Shown piece by piece: positions 42,412-51,827 of a DNA stretch of 64,000 nt. The position numbers and the translations under genes were made by a program. The notes below the pieces were generated by a model, which saw only the letters and a program-made list of their open reading frames with translations, was not told the origin of the DNA and searched no databases. Position 1 is the first letter of the stretch. Every line of letters begins with the position of its first letter. The stretch is taken from assembly GCA_020854055.1 (NCBI GenBank), contig JADZGD010000003.1, positions 1 to 64,000 of the forward strand, read 5' to 3'. Source of the stretch: Bryobacterales bacterium. Its GTDB lineage: Bacteria > Acidobacteriota > Terriglobia > Bryobacterales > Bryobacteraceae.

Positions 42412-43326
42412 ATGAAAGAATTGATGCGCAAAGCAATCCTGTTTGCGGCCATGGGCTGCCTCGGTTCGATCGCCTACTCGGCCGCCCGGCCTCAATTCTC
42501 CTTCGGCGTCATTTCCGACGTTCAGTATGCTGGCCAGGACACTCGAGGGAAACGCGACTACCGGGGCGCTCTCCCGAAGCTGGAAGAATTCGTCGCCGCG
42601 GTGAACGCCGCCCGCCCCGCATTCGCCATTCAACTCGGTGACTTGATTGACACAGGTGCGGCGAATCTGAAGAAGATCCTGCCCGTGTATGAGGGCATCC
42701 ATCCGCCGCGCTACCACGTCCTTGGCAATCATGATTTCTGCATGGATCGCGCCTCGCTGCTGTCCAGCTTGGGTCTCCGGAGCGCGTACTACAGCTTCTC
42801 TCACAAAGGCTGGCGATTCGTGGTGCTTGATGGAATGGATGTAAGTACCGGCGGCGGTTGGCCCGCGGGAAGCGAGAATCACCGTCTGGGTCTCGAAATG
42901 CTGCTCGCTCTTCGCCAGCAGGGCGCAAAGAATGCGGTCGAATGGAACGGTGGCATCGGCGCTGCCGAAAAGCAATGGCTGGTGGAAACCCTAACGCGCG
43001 CCGCCACCCACCACGAACGCGTCATTGTCTTCTCACACTTTCCGATTCTGGAGCAGGCCACCACCCCCCACCATCTTCTGTGGAACCACCAGGAAATCCT
43101 TCGCCTGATCGAATCCTCCGGCTGTGTGGCCGCCTATATCAATGGTCACGACCACAACGGCGGCTACGCCCGTCACAACGGAATCCACTACGTCACGTTT
43201 CCCGCAGTTGTGGAATCCGGCCCCCGCAACGCCTTCGCCTTCATCGATGTCTACGGGGATCGTCTGGAATTGCGCGGCACTGGAACCGTCATCTCGCGCT
43301 CGCTTGAACTGAACGCGAAACCATAA
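42412..43326 (+). CDS. Exported calcineurin-like metallophosphoesterase (ADPRibase-Mn-like)
   Basis: The 304-residue protein has a probable signal peptide (FAAMGCLGSIAYSAA). The dinuclear metal motifs are SDVQYA (35-40, Gln where many families have His), QLGDLID (74-80), GNHDFC (105-110), FSHFP and GHDHNGG. The Gln in the first motif and the WNGGIGAAEKQWL segment resemble the Mn-dependent ADP-ribose/CDP-alcohol diphosphatase group. It probably hydrolyses a phosphodiester or pyrophosphate in the periplasm. Start codons at 42412 and 42424 are both possible. Confidence 0.85.
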   Translation: MKELMRKAILFAAMGCLGSIAYSAARPQFSFGVISDVQYAGQDTRGKRDYRGALPKLEEFVAAVNAARPAFAIQLGDLIDTGAANLKKILPVYEGIHPPRYHVLGNHDFCMDRASLLSSLGLRSAYYSFSHKGWRFVVLDGMDVSTGGGWPAGSENHRLGLEMLLALRQQGAKNAVEWNGGIGAAEKQWLVETLTRAATHHERVIVFSHFPILEQATTPHHLLWNHQEILRLIESSGCVAAYINGHDHNGGYARHNGIHYVTFPAVVESGPRNAFAFIDVYGDRLELRGTGTVISRSLELNAKP

Positions 43327-43336
43327 ACAGATTCGC

Positions 43337-43615
43337 CTACTGGTTACCGATATCCCACATCGCCTCCAGGTTGCGCCGGCTGTAAGCCTGGAATGCGATC
43401 AGCGTATTGGTGGACTCGATTCCGGTGATCTTCTGAATGTGGCCGGCCACCAACTCCTGCAACTCGTCCTGACGGCGAACCCGCCCGATGGCCACCAGGT
43501 CATAGGGCCCCGCCACCGAGTACACCTCCGTAACTCCCGGAAGGTCGATCAAGGCCTGGGCCACATCCTCCACCTGGCCCTGCGCCACGTTAATCAGAAC
43601 AATCGCCGAGATCAT
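43337..43615 (-). CDS. Stand-alone Lrp/AsnC ligand-binding (RAM) domain protein
   Basis: This 92-residue protein matches the C-terminal alpha/beta ligand-binding domain of Lrp/AsnC regulators (AIVLINVAQGQVEDVAQAL, VYSVAGPYDLVAIGRV) and has no DNA-binding domain. Such stand-alone domains form oligomers that bind amino acids and may regulate full-length Lrp proteins. It converges with the metallophosphoesterase gene, with only ten bases between the stops. Confidence 0.88.
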   Translation of the reverse strand: MISAIVLINVAQGQVEDVAQALIDLPGVTEVYSVAGPYDLVAIGRVRRQDELQELVAGHIQKITGIESTNTLIAFQAYSRRNLEAMWDIGNQ

Positions 43616-43677
43616 CGCTCCCCTATTGTTATCACCAAACGCTCAGCCACGGGCGGCTGGCGGCAAAATCTGATAAG

Positions 43678-45609
43678 ATGGCACCATTTTCTATGCGACT
43701 CCCCGGTCCGGTTACTCTTCTCCTGTTGACGGCTAATTGCTTTGCGCAAAGCGGCCCTCCGCAGATCAGCCGGATCCTGAAACCGTCCATTGTGGATGGG
43801 GAAGTGGTTACTTCCCGAATCCAGCAGTACCTGCTCGACAAGGGCAAACCGCTGCCGGCCGCAACCTCGGCCAGCGACTGGACCGCCCAGGCCGCCCGCC
43901 TCAGGCAGGCCTACCTCGAAAAGATCGTCTACCGCGGCTGGCCGGAAGAGTGGGTGAATGCGCCCCTCCGGGTGGAAAAGGCCGGCGGCGTTCCAGCCGG
44001 CCCTGGATACCGGATGGAGAAGCTGCGCTACGAGATCGTTCCCGGGTTTTGGACCACGGCAATCCTTTATCTGCCCGACCCCTTGCCCGCCCATGCACCC
44101 GCGATCCTCAACGTGAACGGTCACGTTGCTCCTCTGGGAAAGTCCGTCGAGTACAAACAGAAGCGATGCATTAGCCAGGCTCGTCACGGCGTCATCGCGT
44201 TGAATCCCGAATGGATCGGTTTCGGTGAATTGGCTAATGCCGAAAATGAGCACTGGTTCGCCGCCCACATCGATCTTGCCGGCGCCGCCGGAGTGGGTGT
44301 CTTCTATCTCGCCATGCGCAAGGGATTGGACCTGCTCTGGGAACATCGCAACGTGGATCGCAAGCGCATCGCCGTCACCGGACTCTCCGGCGGAGGTTGG
44401 CAAACCATAACTCTCAGCGCTCTCGATGACCGTGTCGCCGTGGCCGTTCCCGTTGCCGGCTACTGCGACTTCACCGCCCGGGTGGAACGCGAAGACGATG
44501 TCGGCGACCTGGAGCAGAATCCGGCTGACTCCCAAACCCTGCTCGACTATCCACACCTCACCGCCATGCGGGCTCCCCGCCCCACCCTGCTGATCTACAA
44601 CATCGAAGACACCTGCTGTTTCCGCGCCCCGCTGGTCAAGCCGGCCATCTACGACGCGGTGCGCCCTTTCTTCAGCCTCTACGGCAAACAGAACGACCTT
44701 GCCTGGCACCAGAACGCCGACCCCGGCACACACAACTATCAACTGGATAACCGCATGGCGGCCTACCGTTTTCTCTACCGCTACCTGGGACTGCCCGACA
44801 CTGGGACCGAAGGGCCGGTTGATGCGGAGATCAAGTCATACGACGAACTAAGAGTGGGTTTGCCGCCGGACAATCTCACGCTGCTCGGACTAGCGCGCAA
44901 ACTCGCCGCCGCCAACCGGCGCCCCGGTGGATCCCGCGCCGACTTGGCCCAAGTGGTTCGCTATCGCAATCTGAACCTGCGCCATCCTTGGGCGCTCCCC
45001 AATACCACCAATAAAGGAATCGATGCCCGTCCCTACCGGTTCGATTTTGCAAACGGCCTGCCGGCCACCGGCGTGCGAATCAAAGCTCTTTCGAACCAGC
45101 CCGCGGTGGCCACCATTATCCTCGACGACCGAGGCCGCGTACATTCCTCGGCCGCTGTCTCCGATCGTGTGAACCGCGGCGAAGACGTGCTGGCCGCCGA
45201 TCTTCTCTTCCTGGGCGATGCCAGTCCTTCCAAGTCCTGGCCGATGCGCCTGCCGCAGCTTATTGACGCCGCTGGAGATCGCGTGCTCGGTATCAACGCC
45301 GCCCAGCTGGTCACCCTGGCCAACTGGATGAAGGCGACTTCCCGGGTGACGGCCGTGCGGCTGGAAACCTCCGGTATCCGTTCGCAGACCATCGCGCTGG
45401 TCGCGGCCGCGCTCAATCCCGGCCTGTTTCGCGAAATCATCGCTCGGGACGGCATGGACTCCCTGGCCCACCTGCTCGCCGCTCCCGTGCTCTATACGAA
45501 AGCGCCGGAGCTGTTTTGCCCCGCCCTCTACCAGCGCTTCGATCTCAGTGAATTGGAGAGATTTGCCACGCCGACTGTTGTTCGGCGAATCCATACTCCG
45601 GCGTCATGA
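43678..45609 (+). CDS. Secreted alpha/beta hydrolase (acetyl xylan esterase-like)
   Basis: The 643-residue protein has a signal peptide (hydrophobic residues about 8-23, cleavage near CFAQS). The middle carries an alpha/beta hydrolase fold with the nucleophile elbow GLSGGGWQT (Ser237), preceded by HRNVDRKRIAVT. WHQNADPGTHNYQLDNR is a likely histidine region. The N-terminal 100 residues and the C-terminal 230 residues (which contain a second, Ser-poor hydrolase-like repeat) are shared only with long secreted homologues. It is predicted to be an esterase acting on plant or microbial glycan esters. The second half may be a degenerate duplicated domain. Confidence 0.78.
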   Translation: MAPFSMRLPGPVTLLLLTANCFAQSGPPQISRILKPSIVDGEVVTSRIQQYLLDKGKPLPAATSASDWTAQAARLRQAYLEKIVYRGWPEEWVNAPLRVEKAGGVPAGPGYRMEKLRYEIVPGFWTTAILYLPDPLPAHAPAILNVNGHVAPLGKSVEYKQKRCISQARHGVIALNPEWIGFGELANAENEHWFAAHIDLAGAAGVGVFYLAMRKGLDLLWEHRNVDRKRIAVTGLSGGGWQTITLSALDDRVAVAVPVAGYCDFTARVEREDDVGDLEQNPADSQTLLDYPHLTAMRAPRPTLLIYNIEDTCCFRAPLVKPAIYDAVRPFFSLYGKQNDLAWHQNADPGTHNYQLDNRMAAYRFLYRYLGLPDTGTEGPVDAEIKSYDELRVGLPPDNLTLLGLARKLAAANRRPGGSRADLAQVVRYRNLNLRHPWALPNTTNKGIDARPYRFDFANGLPATGVRIKALSNQPAVATIILDDRGRVHSSAAVSDRVNRGEDVLAADLLFLGDASPSKSWPMRLPQLIDAAGDRVLGINAAQLVTLANWMKATSRVTAVRLETSGIRSQTIALVAAALNPGLFREIIARDGMDSLAHLLAAPVLYTKAPELFCPALYQRFDLSELERFATPTVVRRIHTPAS

Positions 45610-45637
45610 TAACCTGATGGTAATTGGAGGTTCTGGG

Positions 45638-46351
45638 ATGAACACTCTGTCGGTTACGATACTGGGTATTGTGTCCGCCGGCCTGCTCCCGGCCGTGTCC
45701 CTCTCCGCTGCCGGCGCGATGGAAGCGCCGCTGGCAAAATCAACCGTTCGGGGTGAATACATGGAAGCCCGCAACGCCGATGTCTACACCGGCGCCTGCT
45801 TTGCCAACGCCGAGGAAGGGCTGGTGGGCGACCTGGCGGTGCTGGGGTGGAAGATCGATCAGGGTTCGTTCAACGGTGTCAGCCTTGCCGGACTTGGCGT
45901 GGTGGGCGTGGTTCGCGCCCAATCGACGCTGGGCAGCAAGTTTGGCGAGCCCGTGCAGGCGCAAGCCGTACTGCTCATTGACTCCCGGGCCAATACCGCC
46001 CAGCGGCAAGCCCTGCAGGCGTTTGCACAACGGATGGGCGGCCGCCTGTTGCAACACGTAGTGAGCGTGGAGTATCAACCGGTAGACATGGAGATCAAGA
46101 ACGGCAACATTCATCTGGCTGAAGCCACCCTCACCGCCGGCCCCGTGGCCAGAATCACCACCCGCGCGCTCGGCGAGACCGACCAGATCTGCCATCACGA
46201 ACAGGTCTGGTACCAGCCGCTCACTCAACTCGATCACGCCATGCCGGCCTACACAATTACCAGCAGCTATCGCGGCCACGACCTCGGCGCCCAGTGGAAT
46301 ACCTGCGAAAAGCGCAGCGCCTTCGTAGGAAGTTTCCATTATCAGGATTGA
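45638..46351 (+). CDS. Exported DUF1326-like protein
   Basis: The start ATG 45638 follows a GGAGG site at 45626-45630, so the longer in-frame reading from 45548 is rejected. The 237-residue product has a signal peptide (cleavage near SLSAAGA) and the segment VRGEYMEARNADVYTGACFANAE followed by GVVRAQSTLG, which resembles DUF1326 proteins common in Acidobacteriota. A conserved cysteine and several histidines (QICHHEQVWY) could bind metal. Function unknown. Confidence 0.72.
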   Translation: MNTLSVTILGIVSAGLLPAVSLSAAGAMEAPLAKSTVRGEYMEARNADVYTGACFANAEEGLVGDLAVLGWKIDQGSFNGVSLAGLGVVGVVRAQSTLGSKFGEPVQAQAVLLIDSRANTAQRQALQAFAQRMGGRLLQHVVSVEYQPVDMEIKNGNIHLAEATLTAGPVARITTRALGETDQICHHEQVWYQPLTQLDHAMPAYTITSSYRGHDLGAQWNTCEKRSAFVGSFHYQD

Positions 46352-46400
46352 TCCCGTCGCGCATGCTGCCACAGGCCGCCGGATCGGGTATCTTGATAGA

Positions 46401-46805
46401 TTGAAACGGCCCCTGGTGGTAGTCGCGGCGCTAATCGAATCGAACGGCCTCCTTCTGATTGGCCAGCGTAAGAACGGCGATAGCCATGCGCTCAAATGGG
46501 AATTCCCCGGCGGCAAGGTGGAACAGGGCGAATCGCCGTCTCACGCCTTGGCGCGCGAACTAAAAGAGGAACTGCAAATCGAAGCCGAGATCGGCCCGGA
46601 GGTCGCCCGATATTACTACCGCTATCGATCACGATCTCCAATCCTGCTCATCTTTCGCCGGGTGTCCCGATTCACCGGAGAGCCCCAATGCGCCGAGTTT
46701 GAGCAGATTCGATGGGAATCCCCAGCCAATTTACCCCACTATGACTTCCTCGACGGCGACCATGATGTCGTCCGCCGCCTGGCGCGAGGAGAATTTCAGC
46801 CGTGA
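46401..46805 (+). CDS. Nudix hydrolase (MutT-like)
   Basis: This 134-residue protein has the Nudix box GGKVEQGESPSHALARELKE followed by ELQI, with the metal-binding REL-EE residues intact and Gln in place of one usual Gly. WEFPGGKVE and IGQRKNGDSHALKW resemble the 8-oxo-dGTP diphosphatase branch. The only start in frame is TTG 46401. It would remove oxidised nucleotides or a related pyrophosphate; the substrate is not certain. Confidence 0.88.
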   Translation: MKRPLVVVAALIESNGLLLIGQRKNGDSHALKWEFPGGKVEQGESPSHALARELKEELQIEAEIGPEVARYYYRYRSRSPILLIFRRVSRFTGEPQCAEFEQIRWESPANLPHYDFLDGDHDVVRRLARGEFQP

Positions 46806-46911
46806 ACGCCATTTGCCCGCGACGCCGCGCGCTCGCCGCCCGGGCCGTCGGTTGGGGGTGGCTGCCCCACGATGCGCAACATTTTGAGACAATTCGGTTT
46901 AACAGGTTCTT

Positions 46912-49005
46912 ATGGTGACTCTGAAATATTACGGAGCAAGTGTGCTCCTGGCCCTGTTCGGAACTACGGTTGGCGCCGCGGCCAGTTCGGCTGTGGATCT
47001 GAACGCCCTGCCCGCGCGCTTTGAGTCCAACCGGGGCCAGTGGCCCGCCAACGAGAAATTTCGTGCCCGTTCCAGCCAGTATTCCCTCTCCTTCGACGAT
47101 CGCGGCGCAACCCTCCTGATCGCCTCCAAGGGGCGCGCGGTACGCTTTTCTCCGGTTGGCGCCAGCCATGACGTGGAACTGATCGGAGTGGATCCGATGC
47201 GTGCCAGGGCCAATTACATCAGCGGCCGTGATAAGTCCCAGTGGCGCTTCGGCGTGCCGATGTACGAGAAGATCCGTTACCGCGGCATCTATCCCGGAGT
47301 GGATCTGGACTACTACGGTCAGGGCGGCCGCCTCGAATTCGACTTCATCGCCCAACCGGAAACCGATACCCGCTCCATCCGCATGCAAATCGCCGGCGCC
47401 GATCACCTGAAACTGAATCGCGATGGCGACCTGGTGATCCACGTTGCCGGCGAACAGATTCTCCAGAAAAAGCCGGTACTCTATCAGATTGCGGCCAACG
47501 GAGCCCGCGAGCCGGTCGAAGGCGGTTACCGGCTCACCGGCAAAAATTCAGTAGGTTTTCGCGTCGGCGCCTACGACCGGTCCCGTACCCTGGTGATCGA
47601 TCCCGTCTTGTTTTATGCGTCGCTCATTGGCGGCATCGGCAACGATGCAATCACCGGCGTGCGTGCCGATGCCAACGGTTTCTTTTATGTCGCCGGCTAT
47701 ATCACCGCCGACGGTCCCGGCGCCACCGACGGCGCCTATCAGACCACCGTGCGCGGTGGCGCCGATATCGTCGTCGCGAAAATCGACCCCAACACGGCGG
47801 GTGGCTATTCGTTACTGGGGATGACCTTCCTTGGCGGTACGGCGGACGACAAGCCGTCGGCCATGGCGGTAGACTCCAACGGCAACGTTTACCTGACCGG
47901 CACCACCACCTCCGGCGACTTCCCGGGAATCGCTCCGTTTCAGGAGGGCCTTGGCGGCGGTACCGATGCCTTTGTCGTGATCATAAATCCGATGGTGCAA
48001 GGAGCCGATGCGGTCTCCCTATCGAGCTACCTCGGTGGCGCCGATACCGACGCCGGCAATGCCATCGCCCTCGACGCGAGTGGCGCGGTCTACATCTTTG
48101 GGACTACGCGTTCGGCGAATTATCCGGTCACTGCCGATACCGCCGCACAACCGGTACGCTGGGGCGTGCAGAACTGTTTTCTTACCAAGTTCACGCCGGG
48201 CAACTCGGCATTGACTTACTCCAGCTACTTTGGCGGTGAGTTTAGCGACGATGGCCGGGCCATGGCCGTCACCTCAGACGGCATCGTATACGCCGCCGGC
48301 GCCACTTACTCCAACCAGCTTGCACCCGTTGGCGACGCCTACCGCGCCACGCGCGAAGGGCTGGATATCTTCCTGGCCAAGATGGATCTCAACCAGGCGC
48401 CATCGAATATCGTTCAATATGTCAGTTACTTTGGCGGCAAGGGCATGGAAGAGGTCCGCGCGATGACACTCGACAGTAAGAACCGGCCGGTCATCACCGG
48501 CTACACCGCCTCTACCGACTTCCCCACCACCGATAACGCCTACCAGAAACGGTTGAAAGGCTACGCGAACGCGTTCGTGTCGGTGCTCGATCCCAATGCG
48601 CCCAAGGACAAGTTCGTGGCCTACTCTACCTACCTCGGGGGATCCTTTGGTGAGGTGGCTTATGCAATCGCTACGGACCCCTCGGACGCCATTTACCTCA
48701 CCGGCTACACCATGTCGGCCGATTTCCCGGTTACCGCCGACGCCTTTGAGGGTGGGAATGCCCGCGCAATCTACAGCTTTGTTACCAAGCTCGACCCCTC
48801 CCGTGACCTGGCTCAGTTGGTCTACTCCACCTGCATGGGTACCGATGGCGTCAATTCCGGTTTGGCGATCGCGGCCGGCGCCGATGGAACCATCTACACT
48901 GGCGGCTATACCGGCCCCAGTTACATCCAGTTGAACGAGAAGACCTTCCAGCCCGCCTACAACGGTGGGACACAGGACGGCTACATTGTGGTGATCAAAC
49001 CATAA
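46912..49005 (+). CDS. Secreted beta-propeller protein with SBBP repeats
   Basis: The 697-residue protein has a signal peptide (about residues 1-26) and an N-terminal domain typical of these proteins (RFESNRGQWPANEKFRARS, RYRGIYPGVDLDYYGQGGRLEFDF). This is followed by repeated blades with the pattern YSSYFGG..DDG.A..SDG..Y.AG (for example SSYFGGEFSDDGRAMAV and SSYLGGADTDAGNAIAL). At least six SBBP-type repeats can be counted. Proteins of this kind are numerous in Solibacter-like genomes and are thought to be extracellular binding proteins. No enzymatic residues are visible. Confidence 0.9.
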   Translation: MVTLKYYGASVLLALFGTTVGAAASSAVDLNALPARFESNRGQWPANEKFRARSSQYSLSFDDRGATLLIASKGRAVRFSPVGASHDVELIGVDPMRARANYISGRDKSQWRFGVPMYEKIRYRGIYPGVDLDYYGQGGRLEFDFIAQPETDTRSIRMQIAGADHLKLNRDGDLVIHVAGEQILQKKPVLYQIAANGAREPVEGGYRLTGKNSVGFRVGAYDRSRTLVIDPVLFYASLIGGIGNDAITGVRADANGFFYVAGYITADGPGATDGAYQTTVRGGADIVVAKIDPNTAGGYSLLGMTFLGGTADDKPSAMAVDSNGNVYLTGTTTSGDFPGIAPFQEGLGGGTDAFVVIINPMVQGADAVSLSSYLGGADTDAGNAIALDASGAVYIFGTTRSANYPVTADTAAQPVRWGVQNCFLTKFTPGNSALTYSSYFGGEFSDDGRAMAVTSDGIVYAAGATYSNQLAPVGDAYRATREGLDIFLAKMDLNQAPSNIVQYVSYFGGKGMEEVRAMTLDSKNRPVITGYTASTDFPTTDNAYQKRLKGYANAFVSVLDPNAPKDKFVAYSTYLGGSFGEVAYAIATDPSDAIYLTGYTMSADFPVTADAFEGGNARAIYSFVTKLDPSRDLAQLVYSTCMGTDGVNSGLAIAAGADGTIYTGGYTGPSYIQLNEKTFQPAYNGGTQDGYIVVIKP

Positions 49006-49019
49006 TGGCGGCCGGACCG

Positions 49020-49406
49020 CTACAGCCGCATGTGCTCTTTCAAAATGCAGCGGTCCATCACCACCGCCAATCCGGCGGCCTTGGCCTTGGAGGCGGCTTC
49101 TTCGTTTACCACGCCCTCCTGCATCCATACGGCCTTGGCGCCGATGCGGATGGCCGCGTCCACGATCTCAGGCACAAACTCCGAGCGGCGAAAGATGTTC
49201 ACAATGTCTACCGGTCCAGGGACATCCTCCAGACTGGCGTAAGCCTTTTCGCCCAACACGGATGTTTCGCGCGGGTTCACCGGGATAATCCGGTAGCCCG
49301 CCCGCTGCATGTATTCGGAAACGCCGTAGCTCGGCCTCATCCGGCGGCTTGAGAGCCCTACCACGGCGATCGTATGCATGCTCTTCAGTATTTCCGACGT
49401 CGACAT
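49020..49406 (-). CDS. CoA-binding domain protein (YccU-like)
   Basis: This is a 128-residue single-domain Rossmann protein. TIAVVGLSSRRMRPSYGVSEYM is the nucleotide loop and YRIIPVNPRETSVLGEKAYASL is the following signature of the CoA_binding_2 family. ATG 49406 shares one base with the rluB stop (TGATG). Homologues bind CoA in solution, but their cellular role is poorly known. Confidence 0.9.
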   Translation of the reverse strand: MSTSEILKSMHTIAVVGLSSRRMRPSYGVSEYMQRAGYRIIPVNPRETSVLGEKAYASLEDVPGPVDIVNIFRRSEFVPEIVDAAIRIGAKAVWMQEGVVNEEAASKAKAAGLAVVMDRCILKEHMRL

Positions 49407-50140
49407 CAACTCTCCTCGTTCAGTTTGAGCAGCTTTCGAAAGCGCTCTACTTCCTTTGGAGTCAGCTCGCGGAAGTCGCGCGGTTTAAGCCCTCCCAGCT
49501 CCAGAAAGCCAATCCGTACGCGCCGCAACTTTTCCACCAGCACTCCAAAATGTTTGAACATGTCGCGGACCTGATGGTTTCGCCCTTCCTGCAAGCGAAC
49601 TTCATACCACGGGTTCGCCGCCCGTTTCGCCACCCGCAATCCGGCAGGCTCGGTCTTGCGCCCGTGCAGGGGAATCCCTCCGCGAAATATCTCTTCCTGC
49701 TCCGCGCTCAGGTAGCCGGTCACCTTCACCAGGTAGGTCTTGGCTACATGGTAACGGGCCGAAGTGATGCGGTTGGCGAACTCGCCGTCGTTGGTCAACA
49801 GCAGCAGCCCTTCGCTGTGATAGTCCAATCGCCCTACCGGGTACAACCGCTCCCGGAGGCCCTTTACCAGGTCCATCACGGTTTCACGTCCCTGCGGGTC
49901 GCTAACCGTGGTCACTACCTCCTTCGGCTTGTTGAGCGCGACGTAGACGTGGCGCCGGGGCGGCCGCAGCAACCTGCCGTCCACCTTGACGTGGTCGCGG
50001 CCCAGGTCGGCTTTGCTGCCGAGCTCGGTGACGATGTGGCCGTTCACCATCACCCGGCCATCGGTAATCATTTGTTCGGCGGCACGGCGGCTGGCGACGC
50101 CGGCGCGGGAGATGATCTTCTGTAGTCGCTCTTCCGGCAT
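49406..50140 (-). CDS. rluB: 23S rRNA pseudouridine synthase, RsuA/RluB family
   Basis: The 244-residue protein starts with an S4 RNA-binding domain (LQKIISRAGVASRRAAEQMI, residues 6-25). The catalytic domain follows with the aspartate in YPVGRLDYHSEGLLLLTNDG, then KTYLVKVTG and LQEGRNHQVRDMF. It modifies a uridine of ribosomal RNA; the RluB assignment (23S position 2605 in E. coli numbering) rests on its place after scpA-scpB, a common gene order. It starts in the TAATG overlap with scpB. Confidence 0.88.
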   Translation of the reverse strand: MPEERLQKIISRAGVASRRAAEQMITDGRVMVNGHIVTELGSKADLGRDHVKVDGRLLRPPRRHVYVALNKPKEVVTTVSDPQGRETVMDLVKGLRERLYPVGRLDYHSEGLLLLTNDGEFANRITSARYHVAKTYLVKVTGYLSAEQEEIFRGGIPLHGRKTEPAGLRVAKRAANPWYEVRLQEGRNHQVRDMFKHFGVLVEKLRRVRIGFLELGGLKPRDFRELTPKEVERFRKLLKLNEES

Positions 50141-50964
50141 TATTCTTCCACCGGTTCCTGTGCCGGCGAATCATCCTCGCCCGCCTCCGGCTCCGCTGCG
50201 GCCGCGGTTCCGGCTTCTGCCGGCGAAGGAGCCTCACCCGCCTCCCCAGCCTCCAGCCCGAGCACCGGTTCATCCGCAATCGCCAGACGCCGCAACTCCT
50301 CAAACTCCTTGAGCGTGGGTAATTCCGCCAGGTCCTTGAGCCCGAACTGCACCAGGAATTCGCGTGTCGTCTTGTAGAGCATCGGCTTGCCGATCACGTT
50401 CTTCCGTCCCGCGGTGGCAATCAACTTGCGGTCGAGCAGCGTCTTCAGCACACTCGTGCCCTGCACACCGCGAATCTCCAGAATCTCCGGCGAGGTAATC
50501 GGCTGCTTGTAGGCAATCACTGCCAGCGTTTCTAATGCCGCCAATGACAATTTCAGCGGAGGCTTCAAATTCCTGACAAACTGCCGGATCGCCTCATGGT
50601 GCTCGGGCTTGGTGCCCATCTTGAAGCCGCCCGCCACCTCGCGAATTGTCAAGCCGTGTTCCGGATTGGAGTACGACTCGATCAACTCGTCCAGCAGACG
50701 GCGTACACGCTCCTCCGGTTCTCCTAGCGCCGTGGCAATCTGCTCGGCCGTTAGCGGCTCCTCGGTGATATAGACCAGCGCTTCCAGCATGGCCTTGGCC
50801 TGCGCCTCACTGGGATCGGCGGCCGATCGAGTGGCTTCAGAAGTGCCGAGCAGTTGCTCGGGCGAGAACTCGAGCACCGGCTCCACCGCCTGCTCTTCAA
50901 CCGGCGTAACAGCCGGCTCGTCCGGGAGTAAAGCCGGTGGTAACTGGGATTCGATCGGTTCCAT
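50140..50964 (-). CDS. scpB: Segregation and condensation protein B
   Basis: ScpB binds ScpA and SMC to form the chromosome condensation complex. The winged-helix core is present (AMLEALVYITEEPLTAEQIA, LKLSLAALETLAVIAYKQPI, VLKTLLDRKLIATAGRKNVIGKP). ATG 50964 gives 274 residues; an upstream reading to 51033 would overlap scpA. The C-terminal 40 residues and the N-terminal 40 residues are acidic, Ala/Pro/Glu-rich extensions not needed for the fold. Confidence 0.93.
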   Translation of the reverse strand: MEPIESQLPPALLPDEPAVTPVEEQAVEPVLEFSPEQLLGTSEATRSAADPSEAQAKAMLEALVYITEEPLTAEQIATALGEPEERVRRLLDELIESYSNPEHGLTIREVAGGFKMGTKPEHHEAIRQFVRNLKPPLKLSLAALETLAVIAYKQPITSPEILEIRGVQGTSVLKTLLDRKLIATAGRKNVIGKPMLYKTTREFLVQFGLKDLAELPTLKEFEELRRLAIADEPVLGLEAGEAGEAPSPAEAGTAAAAEPEAGEDDSPAQEPVEE

Positions 50965-50974
50965 TCCTGTGTTG

Positions 50975-51766
50975 TTAGTTGTATTCGTCTTCAATCGACG
51001 AAAGGTCTTCGTTTGAAGAGAATGCAGCCTCAAAGTTCTGGTGTTTCTTTATAGCAATTTCGCCAAACGCTTCCGATTGTACCAGCAACACCGCCTGCCG
51101 CTTTACCAACTCCAGAATCGCCAGAAACAGACAGATCATGGCCCGCTGGCTGCGCTGGCTCTCGAAAAGTTCCTGCGCTCGAATGGGTTCGTTTTGTGAA
51201 TTCGACTCGAATCGCGTACGCAAAAACTGCACCATGTCCGGTATGCTGACGTCTTCGTTCCCAATCTCGTAGACAGGCCGGCTCTTCACCCGCTCCAGCA
51301 CTTCCTGGAGCGTTTTCACCAGGTCAAACAGGCTCACGGCCAGCCCTGGGCTGTCATCCTCGGACACAAATTGCGATATCTGTGGATTCGACCAGATTGC
51401 CTCTTCCACAAGTCGTTTCTGTTGAAGCATTTCCGCCGCATTCTTAAAACGTTCGTGCTCCAGCAGCCGCTCCACCAGTTCACGCCGCGGATCCTCTTCC
51501 GGCGCAATCTTCTCCAGTTCCGGATCGCGCGGAAGCAGCATCCGCGATTTAATGTGGATCAGGGTTGCGGCCATGTATACGAACTCGGCGCTCAGCTCAA
51601 AATCAAGCTCCATCGCCTTTTCCACATACTCCAGATACTGCGCAGTGATGGTGGCAATCGGGATGTCATAGACGTTGATCTGCTGCTTCCGAATCAGGTC
51701 CAGCAGCAAGTCGAGCGGTCCTTCGTAATGTTCCAGATGGACGTTCAACGGCGATGACACTTTCAA
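50975..51766 (-). CDS. scpA: Segregation and condensation protein A
   Basis: This 263-residue kleisin bridges the two SMC heads. VHLEHYEGPLDLLLDLIRKQ at the N-terminus, YDIPIATITAQYLEYVEKAM and FVYMAATLIHIKSRMLLP are the family signatures. The C-terminal winged helix follows a variable linker. It lies ten bases upstream of scpB. Confidence 0.95.
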   Translation of the reverse strand: MKVSSPLNVHLEHYEGPLDLLLDLIRKQQINVYDIPIATITAQYLEYVEKAMELDFELSAEFVYMAATLIHIKSRMLLPRDPELEKIAPEEDPRRELVERLLEHERFKNAAEMLQQKRLVEEAIWSNPQISQFVSEDDSPGLAVSLFDLVKTLQEVLERVKSRPVYEIGNEDVSIPDMVQFLRTRFESNSQNEPIRAQELFESQRSQRAMICLFLAILELVKRQAVLLVQSEAFGEIAIKKHQNFEAAFSSNEDLSSIEDEYN

Positions 51767-51827
51767 CAGGATAACAGGGATTTCCGGCTCCCCGGCTTAG
51801 CCCGCCCGCCACCCGGCGCGAGCATCT

